This document shows positions 34,142 to 42,550 of a stretch of DNA of 44,975 bases, piece after piece. The stretch covers positions 1 to 44,975 of the forward strand of contig JAITFR010000206.1 of assembly GCA_031281255.1 (NCBI GenBank), given 5' to 3'. Each line of letters starts with the position of its first letter. Position 1 is the stretch's first letter. This DNA is from Oscillospiraceae bacterium (GTDB taxonomy: Bacteria; Bacillota; Clostridia; Oscillospirales; Oscillospiraceae). Position numbers and translations under genes: made by a program. Below the pieces are notes generated by a model. The model saw only the letters and a program-made list of their open reading frames with translations. It had not been told where the DNA came from and searched no databases.

Positions 34142-36193
34142 TTATTCAGACTCTGTCAGATACTTTGACTCCTCAATGATTTTCTCTTGAACCGGTGCCG
34201 GAGCTTCCTGATAACGTTCAAATCTGATTGTAAATGAACCTCTGCCTTGTGTCATTGAGCGTAAGTCAATTGCGTAGCTTGACATTTCTCCCATCGGCAC
34301 TTCTGCTTCAACAACCTGCATTCCCTCTGTGTTAAGATTCATTCCTAATGGACTACCTCGCCTTTTTGATAAATCGCTCATAATGTCACCCATGTATGTA
34401 TCGGGAATTGTAACATTAAGTACGCCAATTGGCTCTAATATAACAGGATTTGCTTGCGGTATTCCCTCTTTGTATGCGATTTGTGCTGCAATCTTAAACG
34501 CAAGCTCTGATGAGTCAACAGAGTGGTATGAGCCGTCAACAAGAGTTGCTTTTAGATAAACCAGTGGATATCCTGCAAGCACTCCACGTTGAATACTCTC
34601 ACGTAAACCTTTTTCAACAGCCGGGAAGAAGTTTCTTGGTACACTTCCTCCAAATACTGTTTCTTCAAATGTTAAATCCTCAGTTTCACCGGGTTCAAAG
34701 TCGATAACAACATCACCAAATTGTCCTGCACCACCTGATTGTTTTTTATGACGTCCACGAACTTGTACTTTTTTGCGGATTTTCTCACGGTATGGTACAC
34801 GAGCTGCTGAAAGCTCAACCTCAACGCCGAACTTGTCTTTTAGCTTTGAGCATAAAACATCAAGTTGAATATCACCTGCACCTGAGAGTACAAGCTGTCT
34901 TGTTTCGGCATTGTTTACAAATGTAAATGTGACGTCTTCTTCACCTAGTCTGGTAAGACCTGTGGCGATTTTGTCTTCTTGACCTTTTGTTTTAGGAGCT
35001 ATTGCTCTTGCGTAACAAGGTGGTGTAAACTCGATTTTCTTAGCTTCAACTCTGTTTTTTGCATCGGATAAGGTATCGTTTGTTTTCGTATCAGAAAGCT
35101 TTGACGCTGCACCAATATCTCCGCAAATAATTTCTTTTGCTTCAACATTTTTCTTTCCTTGCATCTTAAATATGTGACCAATTTTCTCATTATTCCCAGT
35201 TCGCATATTTACTAGCTGCATATCTGATGTAATTTTTCCTGAAAGAACTTTGAAAATACTGAATCTGCCGTATTGGTCAGAAAGTGTTTTAAATACTATT
35301 GCACATGTTGTACCGTTTGGATCAACTTTTAACTCCGCTCCATCATCAGTTTCTTCGTTACGACTAAGTGGTGACGGGAAAAAGTCAGTTATTGCATCAA
35401 GTAACGGAATTGTACCAAGTCCTGATGTTGCACAACCGCAGAATACAGGGAATAATGTTAAATCTTTTAAACCTATTTGTACACCTTTGATTATTTCTGC
35501 TGTTGTATACTCTTCACCAAACTTTTCCATAAGTTCTTCGCATGTTTCTGCTATGCTCTCATTAAATGTTTCATAAATAGTTTCAATTACATCCTTCATA
35601 CCATCAGGTACAGGAATCTCTTTTTGTTTTCCGGCTTCTATAGCATATCCTTTTCGATTAACAAGATCATAAATGCCAATAACTTTTCCTGCTGCATCCT
35701 TCATTGGTATTGTCAGTGGACACACAGAAGAACCATAACGATCACGAAGCGATTTTAGAACAGCATCAAAATCACCATTTTCTTCATCAATTTTTGATAC
35801 ATAAATTGCTCGCGGAAGCTTACTAACAGCCAGTTGCGACCATGCTTTTTCAAAACCGACACTTATTCCGTCTTTGGCTGAACATGCAATAATTCCGGAG
35901 TCTGCAACACGTAAAGCTTCAAGCACCTCTCCTGCAAAATCAAAGAATCCCGGTGTGTCTAATATGTTAATTCTGAAACCCTTATGATCGGTGAATGTAG
36001 CTGATAGATATATAGATATTTGTCGTTTGATTTCTTCTGAATCAGAATCACAAACTGTATTTCCATCGGCTATATTACCAAGTCTATCTGTAGAACCTGT
36101 CAAAAATAGCATACTCTCTGCAAGACTTGTTTTGCCGCTGCTTCCATGTCCAAGTAATGCTATATTGCGGATTTTTTCTGTAGTGTATGACAT
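34142..36193 (-). CDS. Elongation factor G-like translational GTPase (EF-G paralogue)
   Basis: A 683-residue cytosolic GTPase with EF-G architecture. The G-domain has GHGSSGKTS (P-loop), DTPGFFDF (G3) and SKIDEEN in place of the canonical NKxD (G4). Domains II-V follow, with GGAGQFGDVVIDFEPG in domain IV and PMGEMSSYAIDLRSMTQGRG in domain V. The 'GSSGKTS' loop and changed G4 place it in the EF-G-like/EF-G2 group rather than the housekeeping FusA. Paralogues of this group have varied or unknown roles. It is first in an operon with the cell-wall polymerase, whose start lies 11 nt downstream. GAGGGA precedes ATG 36193. Confidence 0.88.
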   Translation of the reverse strand: MSYTTEKIRNIALLGHGSSGKTSLAESMLFLTGSTDRLGNIADGNTVCDSDSEEIKRQISIYLSATFTDHKGFRINILDTPGFFDFAGEVLEALRVADSGIIACSAKDGISVGFEKAWSQLAVSKLPRAIYVSKIDEENGDFDAVLKSLRDRYGSSVCPLTIPMKDAAGKVIGIYDLVNRKGYAIEAGKQKEIPVPDGMKDVIETIYETFNESIAETCEELMEKFGEEYTTAEIIKGVQIGLKDLTLFPVFCGCATSGLGTIPLLDAITDFFPSPLSRNEETDDGAELKVDPNGTTCAIVFKTLSDQYGRFSIFKVLSGKITSDMQLVNMRTGNNEKIGHIFKMQGKKNVEAKEIICGDIGAASKLSDTKTNDTLSDAKNRVEAKKIEFTPPCYARAIAPKTKGQEDKIATGLTRLGEEDVTFTFVNNAETRQLVLSGAGDIQLDVLCSKLKDKFGVEVELSAARVPYREKIRKKVQVRGRHKKQSGGAGQFGDVVIDFEPGETEDLTFEETVFGGSVPRNFFPAVEKGLRESIQRGVLAGYPLVYLKATLVDGSYHSVDSSELAFKIAAQIAYKEGIPQANPVILEPIGVLNVTIPDTYMGDIMSDLSKRRGSPLGMNLNTEGMQVVEAEVPMGEMSSYAIDLRSMTQGRGSFTIRFERYQEAPAPVQEKIIEESKYLTESE

Positions 36194-36243
36194 TGTTTAT
36201 CCCTCAATTCATTATTCAATAAAAACTATTATAACGCCAAAGA

Positions 36244-36272
36244 ATTATATATCATCAAAAAGCAAAAGTAAA
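36244..36272 (-). promoter_or_regulatory. Promoter of the EF-G-like / FHA-FtsW / PBP operon
   Basis: On the minus strand TTTACT (36267-36272), a 17-bp spacer and a perfect TATAAT (36244-36249), about 50 nt before the start codon. Confidence 0.6.
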
Positions 36273-36299
36273 GAAAAGATTATACAAATGCACAAATGC

Positions 36300-36431
36300 A
36301 TAATTCATAATTCATAATTATTTGGTCATAAGCATAACTTTTAGGCTCTTATTTTTGATGTTAGCAACGCTTTTGTTTAACAATACAGTAAAAACAGTTT
36401 AGTTCATTATGCATTATGAATTATGAATTAT
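36300..36431. repeat. 132-bp element bounded by a 19-bp perfect inverted repeat
   Basis: ATAATTCATAATTCATAAT (36300-36318) and its exact complement (36413-36431) flank about 94 bp with no ORF. The right arm stops 5 nt before the stop codon of the degenerate ATPase gene. It looks like a small palindromic insertion; AT-rich CATAATT runs also occur at other gaps here. Confidence 0.55.
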
Positions 36432-36435
36432 TGCA

Positions 36436-38898
36436 TTACTTTCGTAGTCTTACATATCCGCATACTATCAACACTGTCACAAGCATACATGACATGAAAA
36501 CGATAAGATTACCCGGTGTTGCAGATATGTATGAGTCACTCCAGCACATCAAAAACATCAAAAAAACACCAAGAGCTGCTGAAATTACAGATAAAATTGT
36601 TCCCAGCCAGGATGCTACTCTAAGTAATCTGCCACCTGTAACAGCATCTGCAAGTGGCCCTAAACCCTCTCTAATGAGGATTGAAGCCATTCTTCCCTGT
36701 TTACCGGAATACGGGTCTGAGATAGCATAAGAATCTTTTACAGAAATAAATACAAAACTTTCAAAAGGCACTTTAAACTTTTGACCAACCATTGCAGGTG
36801 TGATGTTAAAATCTCTCATTGCAAAATATAAATCAATACGCCATTTCAACATTGTTATAAGAGCGTTTTGCACTGAGGGTAAAGGTTTATATTCAACAGT
36901 AAACATTGCTATGAGTTCATTATCAACTGCTGTGTATAGAGCATTTTTCATGTTGGCATCATCAGGCACCATTACGCCGATAAGATTCATAAATGCTGCT
37001 GACCCAATTGAAACCTTTTCACCACGTACAACAGCATCTACACCACTTTCCTGGTATTCAAACTTTTCTACTCGTAGTGGGCTCATTCCTTGATTTTTTA
37101 GTACTTCGGTAAATAAAGTAGCAAGACCTGATCCCGATGTAATAATAACACTTGCTGTGTAGCGAATAGCTTTGTCAGATGCGACTCCGTCATAGACTTT
37201 TACACCGCTTAATCTAAGGGTACCGGCCGGGAATAAATCATCATCAGTTACACAAACTCCATCTGTATAGCTGATATCATCCGCTCCACCCCAACCTGCG
37301 ATTGCAGCTCCTGATTTTTTTGAAGCTTTTGCAACTATTGCGTATGGAACAGAAAATGATAATAGAGCAGAAAACGGTGCAGCCGCCGCAAGTAGCGCTG
37401 CCATTATATGAAGCGAGTTCTCAACCACTCCGTTTACCATAACAATCAGAATTGTGAGAAGTAACACTGCAATTAACAAAACCGGTGCCGCATAGCGGTA
37501 AAGATGCTCTGTGATATCCGGTTGCATAAGATTATTATAGAAACCCTCTGTTCTATTGTATGCTTTTTTGAAAACAGACTTGTTGATATCAGTGTTGTAC
37601 TCGGCTTGGGCACCATACGGCTCGGCAGAGCCGGCTGCCGTTTTGAGCGTGTCGGTCATGGCACGGAGTTGGAATCTTTCGCCGTATGTAGCACACACAA
37701 GGGTTATTGCTGAAACCGCACAAAACGGCAGCATAAGTGCTGTGCCACTTATTATGGTGAACGCCGCTGAAACTATCGAAAACACACAAGAGAACAATAC
37801 TAATGTTTCTGCATTTGGTACACCACGTACTAGAAAGTCAACGCCTCTAATTAAGATGTCAACGCACAACATCATTACTATCAGTTGCAAAAGAATAAGT
37901 GTTCCAGCTGTATGTGCCAGACTTGTACCAATTCCAAATGGTACAATCATACCGGCTTCGGCAACCAGCGTTATCAGTAACATCAAGAAGGTTATTGCTG
38001 TTGCAGGCATTAAACGCAACGAAATGGAGTTGCAGGTTTTTGCAAACTTTACTGCCGCATCTTTTAGTCTTGGTTCTTCGTATACTTCCTCTTCAACATA
38101 ATCGTCAGATTGTTCATCGCTTTGGTCGTCAAAAATACTTTGATCAATTATAACAGAACGTTCTTTTTTCTCACCGCCAAGTAACGAATCGTGAATCATT
38201 GTATCTTGTGACATAAAATCAAATGGTTTACGTGATTCACTTGGTACATCTAAAGATTGCTGATTTAATGCAGTATCCTCCATCACTGTTGCAAATGGCA
38301 TAGAAATATCTGGTTTTATATTTTTATGTTCTTCACCATCCAGTGGCGTAATTGTAATCGGAATATCAACAACTTCAGAAAACTCAGGTTCCAAAAAGTC
38401 ATGCTCTGCTTGTTTTAGTTCGGTTTTTACGTGTTCATACAGTTGAGGTTCAGATATATCATCAGAAGAATGTGCTGATGTTGGTATATCCGAGTCTGTG
38501 TATATAGATTCAGAGTCTAAAATGAATATATCGGTTTCATCATCATGATCTGCATCAGGTGATATCTCTGAAGGTGAAAATCTTTGTGCTATTTCATTAT
38601 ATTGTTCAGGAGAGATACTTTGGTTTGCTAATGGTTGTTCATCAAATGAACTCAGAGATTGTTGTGGTTGTTCAACGGTTTGCGATTGTTCCGGTGAAGC
38701 AAATATAGCAGCTTCTCTTAATATTCTTTCAGCTTCAGCTTCGAGTATCTCAGGCGGGGTTCTTTTTTCACCGTTAATAAACGCTGAACCTTTTATCTCT
38801 GCCAGTATTGATTCAAGAGAAAATGAATCAGTATCCTTTTTTGTCTGATCGTTTAAATCTAAATCAAATGAGAAATCATTATTGTTTTCACTTGCCAC
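36436..38898 (-). CDS. Degenerate P1B-type ATPase-like membrane protein (probable pseudoenzyme)
   Basis: An 820-residue protein. The first about 290 residues are acidic and probably disordered. Then come four helices, a short cytosolic loop, two helices, a large cytosolic region (about 545-755) and two final helices: the 4+2+2 topology of heavy-metal P-type ATPases. The loop RVEKFEYQESGVDAVVRGEK, then VSIGSAAFMNLIGV, matches their nucleotide-binding domain. Catalytic motifs are missing: the CPC-type site is APFS, the DKTGT segment reads YTDGVCVTDD, and the HP, TGD and GDGxND motifs are absent. It cannot pump by the usual mechanism; sensing or scaffolding is possible. It starts with GTG 4 nt after rlmB. 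The fold call is by eye. Confidence 0.65.
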   Translation of the reverse strand: MASENNNDFSFDLDLNDQTKKDTDSFSLESILAEIKGSAFINGEKRTPPEILEAEAERILREAAIFASPEQSQTVEQPQQSLSSFDEQPLANQSISPEQYNEIAQRFSPSEISPDADHDDETDIFILDSESIYTDSDIPTSAHSSDDISEPQLYEHVKTELKQAEHDFLEPEFSEVVDIPITITPLDGEEHKNIKPDISMPFATVMEDTALNQQSLDVPSESRKPFDFMSQDTMIHDSLLGGEKKERSVIIDQSIFDDQSDEQSDDYVEEEVYEEPRLKDAAVKFAKTCNSISLRLMPATAITFLMLLITLVAEAGMIVPFGIGTSLAHTAGTLILLQLIVMMLCVDILIRGVDFLVRGVPNAETLVLFSCVFSIVSAAFTIISGTALMLPFCAVSAITLVCATYGERFQLRAMTDTLKTAAGSAEPYGAQAEYNTDINKSVFKKAYNRTEGFYNNLMQPDITEHLYRYAAPVLLIAVLLLTILIVMVNGVVENSLHIMAALLAAAAPFSALLSFSVPYAIVAKASKKSGAAIAGWGGADDISYTDGVCVTDDDLFPAGTLRLSGVKVYDGVASDKAIRYTASVIITSGSGLATLFTEVLKNQGMSPLRVEKFEYQESGVDAVVRGEKVSIGSAAFMNLIGVMVPDDANMKNALYTAVDNELIAMFTVEYKPLPSVQNALITMLKWRIDLYFAMRDFNITPAMVGQKFKVPFESFVFISVKDSYAISDPYSGKQGRMASILIREGLGPLADAVTGGRLLRVASWLGTILSVISAALGVFLMFLMCWSDSYISATPGNLIVFMSCMLVTVLIVCGYVRLRK

Positions 38899-38902
38899 AA
38901 TT

Positions 38903-39634
38903 TCACCTTCTTTGCCTTACTGCTTCATATAGGAGTAGTGCCGTTGAAACTGATGCGTTGAGTGATTTTAGCTCACCACTCATTGGTATTTTGACTTTAA
39001 AATCACAATTTTCACTAACAAGTCTACCTAGACCTTGACCTTCCGACCCTATAACAAAGGCAACCGGTCCTGTGAGGTCTGTTTCCCAGAGTGTTTGCTC
39101 TCCATCAGGGCTTGCTCCATAAATCCATATACCGGAATCTTTTAGGTCTTTGATTGTTGCTGTTATATTTGTTACTCTTGCTATTTTTATGTGAAATATT
39201 GCTCCGCTTGATGCTTTTGCTACTGTTGCAGTTAATCCTGCACTTCTTCGTTTTGGAATAATTACGCCATGAACACCTGATGCTTCACAAGTTCTTATAA
39301 TCGCTCCAAGATTATGCGGGTCGGAAATCTCATCACATATAACTATAAGTGGAGATTCATTTTTTTGCTTTGCAAATGCAACTATTTCATCAACAGTAGC
39401 ATATTCGGTTTGTGCAATTACTGCTATTACGCCTTGATGTGAGTTTGTTTCACTAAGAGAATCCAGCTTACGTTTATCTGCTTCGACAACAGCTATACCC
39501 AACTCACGAGCTTTGGAAGCTATATGCTTTAGTGTTGTGTCTATCTCACCTTTTGCAAGAAATATTTTATCAATATTAACACCGGCACGAAAAGCTTCTA
39601 TTACAGCATTTTTACCTTCAACAACATTTTCCAT
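38903..39634 (-). CDS. rlmB: 23S rRNA 2'-O-methyltransferase, RlmB/TrmH (SpoU) family
   Basis: A 243-residue SAM-dependent methyltransferase of the trefoil-knot SPOUT class, predicted to methylate the ribose of a 23S rRNA guanosine (G2251 in E. coli). An N-terminal substrate-binding domain (VVEGKNAVIEAFR) is followed by the catalytic motifs EISDPHNLGAIIRTCEASG, FVIGSEGQGL and IPMSGELKSLNASVS. Its ATG shares one base with the stop codon of metK, the enzyme that makes its methyl donor, and the degenerate ATPase follows 4 nt later, so all three share an operon. The exact nucleotide modified is inferred from the family. Confidence 0.92.
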   Translation of the reverse strand: MENVVEGKNAVIEAFRAGVNIDKIFLAKGEIDTTLKHIASKARELGIAVVEADKRKLDSLSETNSHQGVIAVIAQTEYATVDEIVAFAKQKNESPLIVICDEISDPHNLGAIIRTCEASGVHGVIIPKRRSAGLTATVAKASSGAIFHIKIARVTNITATIKDLKDSGIWIYGASPDGEQTLWETDLTGPVAFVIGSEGQGLGRLVSENCDFKVKIPMSGELKSLNASVSTALLLYEAVRQRR

Positions 39635-40788
39635 CAGAGATAATTCTTTAGAGTGTCAACCATATCGAGTTTTTCCCATGAGAAACCATCTCTTCCAAAA
39701 TGACCGTATGAAGCGGTTGCCCTATAGATTGGTCTTAATAAATCAAGTTTTTCAATAATTTTTGATGGGCGGAAATCGAAGTTTGCTTTTACTATATCTG
39801 CGATTTTTTCATCAGACATAACACCTGTGCCTCTTGTATCAATTAGTATAGAAACAGGTTGAGCAACACCTATTGCATAAGCAAGTTCGATTTGACAAGC
39901 TTTTGCAAGACCTGCAGATACTACGTTTTTAGCGACATAACGTGCCATGTATGCAGCACTGCGGTCAACTTTTGATGGGTCCTTACCGGAAAATGCTCCA
40001 CCACCATGACTTGCATATCCACCATATGTGTCAACAATGATTTTTCGTCCTGTAAGCCCTGAGTCACCTGCCGGACCGCCAATAACAAAACGTCCTGTTG
40101 GATTAACATATATTTTTGTGTCTTTTGTGATTAAATTAGCCGGAATTATTGGTTTTATTACACATTCTGTGATAGCTTCACGTAAATCATCGATTTCAAT
40201 ATCGGGGTCATGCTGTGTTGAAACAACAACTGCGGGAACACTAACAACTCTTTTATTTTCATCATACTCAACTGTAACCTGGCTTTTTCCATCAGGTCTT
40301 ACAAAAGTAAGCTCACCATTTTTTCTGACAGATGCAAGCTTTTTCGTGAGGGCATGAGCATATGATAACGGTGCCGGCATTAGTTCAGGAGTTTCATCAC
40401 ATGCAAAACCAAACATCATTCCCTGGTCGCCTGCACCTTCTTCATTTTTGTCATCGTGTGCATGATTAACTCCCATGGCAATATCCGGGCTTTGCTCATC
40501 AATTGTTGTTAATACTGATGAACCTTGACAATCAAAACCAAGTTCCGGTTTAGTATAACCGATTTCTTTTATTGTATTGCGTACTATGTGTGGGATATCA
40601 ATGTATCCACTGGTTGTAATCTCACCCATAACAAGTACAAGACCTGTGGTGCATATTGTTTCGCATGCAACTCGTGAGTACTTATCACCGGCTAATAATG
40701 CATCGAGGACTGCATCTGATACTTGGTCGCATACCTTATCGGGGTGACCTTCTGTGACTGATTCTGATGTGAATATTCTGTTTGACAT
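39634..40788 (-). CDS. metK: S-adenosylmethionine synthetase
   Basis: A 384-residue cytosolic enzyme of the usual length, making SAM from methionine and ATP. Motifs: [40 protein letters not shown], and [20 protein letters not shown] (the P-loop-like region). It is the first gene of the metK-rlmB-ATPase-like operon. AGGAGAG lies about 8 nt before ATG 40788. The 240-nt gap upstream contains repeats and no SAM riboswitch that I can recognise. Confidence 0.97.
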   Translation of the reverse strand: MSNRIFTSESVTEGHPDKVCDQVSDAVLDALLAGDKYSRVACETICTTGLVLVMGEITTSGYIDIPHIVRNTIKEIGYTKPELGFDCQGSSVLTTIDEQSPDIAMGVNHAHDDKNEEGAGDQGMMFGFACDETPELMPAPLSYAHALTKKLASVRKNGELTFVRPDGKSQVTVEYDENKRVVSVPAVVVSTQHDPDIEIDDLREAITECVIKPIIPANLITKDTKIYVNPTGRFVIGGPAGDSGLTGRKIIVDTYGGYASHGGGAFSGKDPSKVDRSAAYMARYVAKNVVSAGLAKACQIELAYAIGVAQPVSILIDTRGTGVMSDEKIADIVKANFDFRPSKIIEKLDLLRPIYRATASYGHFGRDGFSWEKLDMVDTLKNYL

Positions 40789-40866
40789 GTTTGATCTCTC
40801 CTTTTGAATTATGAATAATTGTAATTTATTTTTTAAGTTTAACTTTGATAATAATATGTAGTATCT

Positions 40867-40950
40867 GTCATTCTGAACGCAGTGAAGAATCTTTTTTCTC
40901 GCTGTTCTTTATTCTTTATGTTTAAGATCCTTCGCTACGCTCAGGATGAC
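40867..40950. repeat. Imperfect inverted repeat GTCATTCTGAACGC ... GCTCAGGATGAC
   Basis: The 26-nt arms (40867-40892 and 40925-40950) are complementary except at five positions, all transitions, around a 32-nt loop. It resembles the widespread 'CATTCTGAGCGTAGCGAAGGATC' palindromic repeats seen in many bacterial genomes. It lies just upstream of the metK leader. Confidence 0.7.
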
Positions 40951-40983
40951 ATGGAGTTAAACTCTCGCAAATCGTCAAGATTC

Positions 40984-41029
40984 AAATCACCCGCCCTCTG
41001 CGGAGGGCACCCTCTTTGCTAAAGAGGGC
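40984..41029 (-). repeat. Dispersed double-hairpin repeat, copy 5
   Basis: AAATCACCCGCCCTCTGCGG and AGGGCACCCTCTTTGCTAAA, ending at AGAGGGC, preceded by the family linker CTCTCGCAAATCGTCAAGAT. It starts at the stop codon of gltA, in its sense orientation, and probably forms the mRNA 3' end. Confidence 0.85.
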
Positions 41030-42403
41030 TTAAGAGTCCCTATTCCCTAATGGGATATATTCCTCGTCCAAGGCTATCGCTTTATATGCAGGGCGTATTA
41101 TTTTATTGCTACCCCAATATTCCTCAATTCTATGAGCACACAAACCTGACATCCTTGATACAGCAAAAAGCGGTGTGTTTAATTCTTGTGGTATACCAAG
41201 CATTTGATAAACAAAACCAGAATACATATCTACATTTGCACATATTTTTTCTTTTCTGCCCTTTACTCTCTCAAATGCATCCGGTGCTAATTTTTCTACA
41301 GTTTCCATTAGTTGCAGCTCGTCTTGAAGACCTTTTTCTTTTGCTAATTTCCGTGCAAGTTCTTTTAATATAACTGCTCTCGGATCGGAAATTGTATAAA
41401 CAGCGTGCCCCATACCATAAATCAATTTATCTCCTGCTCCTGCTTCGCCGTTTAATATCTTACAAAGATAATTGACTATTTCATCTTCGTCATTCCAGTC
41501 TTTTACATCTTTTTTGATATAGTCAAACATCTCAACTATATTTTCATTTGCTCCACCATGACGTGGTCCTTTTAGAGAGCCGATAGCAGTTGAGATAGCT
41601 GAATAAATATCAGTACCCGATGATGTGAGTACACGGCAGGCAAATGTAGAGTTATTACCACCGCCATGTTCGGCATGTAATACCATACATAAATCAAGTA
41701 GCTTTGCTTCTTCTTTAGTAAAACTCTTATCATGGCGAACTGAATACAAAAAGTTCTCTGCTGTAGATAATCCCGGTTGCGGTCTATGAAGATAAAGACC
41801 TTCTCCATCGAAATAATGACGTTTTACAGCATAAGAATGAGCTGCAATTATAGGTGTACATGCAAGTAGATGAAATACTCTAAGCAGTTCACGTTCAATA
41901 TCACGTTCATTTGTTTCCGGATATTCGTCAAACGAATAGAGAGCCAAGATACTGCGTGCCATTTTATTCATTATGTTTTTGCTTGGTACAGGTAGAATAA
42001 TTTCTTCAGTAAAGTTTTTTGGCAGCTCACGAAACTCCTCAAGCATATCTATAAATGTTTTAAGTTCTGTTTTGTCAGGTAGTTTTCCAAAAATGAGTAA
42101 GTATGTAGTTTCTTCAAATCCCGGGCGGTCATCTTTTAGGAATCCATTTACAATATCTGCAACATCAATACCACGATAATAAAGTTTTCCCTCCATTGCA
42201 ACCTTTTCACCGTCACGCATATAGTAACCTTGTGTGCTTCCAACTCTGGAAACACCTGCTATAACGCCTGTCCCATCTGCGTTTCTGAGACCTCGTTTAA
42301 TCTCCGGCCCATTGTTGCGTTGCTTATCACTCTTAATTTGTTCTAAGAGTGAAATTGCATTTTCATGTATAAACTCACCGTAGCAGGATTTTTCAGATGA
42401 CAT
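41030..42403 (-). CDS. gltA: Citrate synthase
   Basis: A 457-residue enzyme condensing oxaloacetate and acetyl-CoA to citrate. Motifs: GSTQGYYMRDGEKVAMEGKL, YYRGIDVADIV, the catalytic His regions LHAEHGGGNNSTFA and GMGHAVYTISDPRA, and LKGPRHGGANENIVEMF; the C-terminal Asp region precedes YSGFVYQMLGIP. The N-terminus is extended by about 30 residues relative to short citrate synthases. In an anaerobe this usually supplies 2-oxoglutarate and glutamate. A 2-methylcitrate synthase role cannot be excluded. The final residues GNRDS and the stop codon are encoded by the dispersed repeat. AAAGGAG precedes ATG 42403, with a good promoter at 42463-42491. Confidence 0.93.
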   Translation of the reverse strand: MSSEKSCYGEFIHENAISLLEQIKSDKQRNNGPEIKRGLRNADGTGVIAGVSRVGSTQGYYMRDGEKVAMEGKLYYRGIDVADIVNGFLKDDRPGFEETTYLLIFGKLPDKTELKTFIDMLEEFRELPKNFTEEIILPVPSKNIMNKMARSILALYSFDEYPETNERDIERELLRVFHLLACTPIIAAHSYAVKRHYFDGEGLYLHRPQPGLSTAENFLYSVRHDKSFTKEEAKLLDLCMVLHAEHGGGNNSTFACRVLTSSGTDIYSAISTAIGSLKGPRHGGANENIVEMFDYIKKDVKDWNDEDEIVNYLCKILNGEAGAGDKLIYGMGHAVYTISDPRAVILKELARKLAKEKGLQDELQLMETVEKLAPDAFERVKGRKEKICANVDMYSGFVYQMLGIPQELNTPLFAVSRMSGLCAHRIEEYWGSNKIIRPAYKAIALDEEYIPLGNRDS

Positions 42404-42462
42404 CCTATTTTGCTTCTCCTTTGTTGCGACTACAAATATCTAATTATTATTTTTACCAAAAG

Positions 42463-42491
42463 ATAATACTACATATTATGCAAAATGTCAA
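42463..42491 (-). promoter_or_regulatory. Promoter of gltA
   Basis: On the minus strand TTGACA (42486-42491), a 17-bp spacer and TATTAT (42463-42468), about 60 nt before ATG 42403. Its -35 box is only 6 bp from that of the divergent lgt promoter. Confidence 0.65.
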
Positions 42492-42497
42492 AAATAT

Positions 42498-42526
42498 TTG
42501 ACTGAAACATATTCATTGCGTATACT
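42498..42526 (+). promoter_or_regulatory. Promoter of lgt
   Basis: TTGACT (42498-42503), a 17-bp spacer and TATACT (42521-42526). The start codon is 24 nt after the -10 box and the leader consists mainly of the ribosome binding site AAGGAGGTGATAT. Confidence 0.65.
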
Positions 42527-42550
42527 GTCGTACAAGGAGGTGATATCTTA

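Noticed and set aside
37556-38101. 181-codon plus-strand ORF inside the ATPase-like gene, and similar long ORFs at 6361-6993, 9607-10137, 28552-28839 and 29173-29718
   Set aside because: They lie antisense inside well-supported genes, lack ribosome binding sites and have shadow-type compositions rich in Ser, Leu and Ile.
40789-40866. SAM riboswitch in the metK leader
   Set aside because: The gap contains only AT-rich sequence and dispersed repeats; no S-box core or terminator arrangement was recognised.
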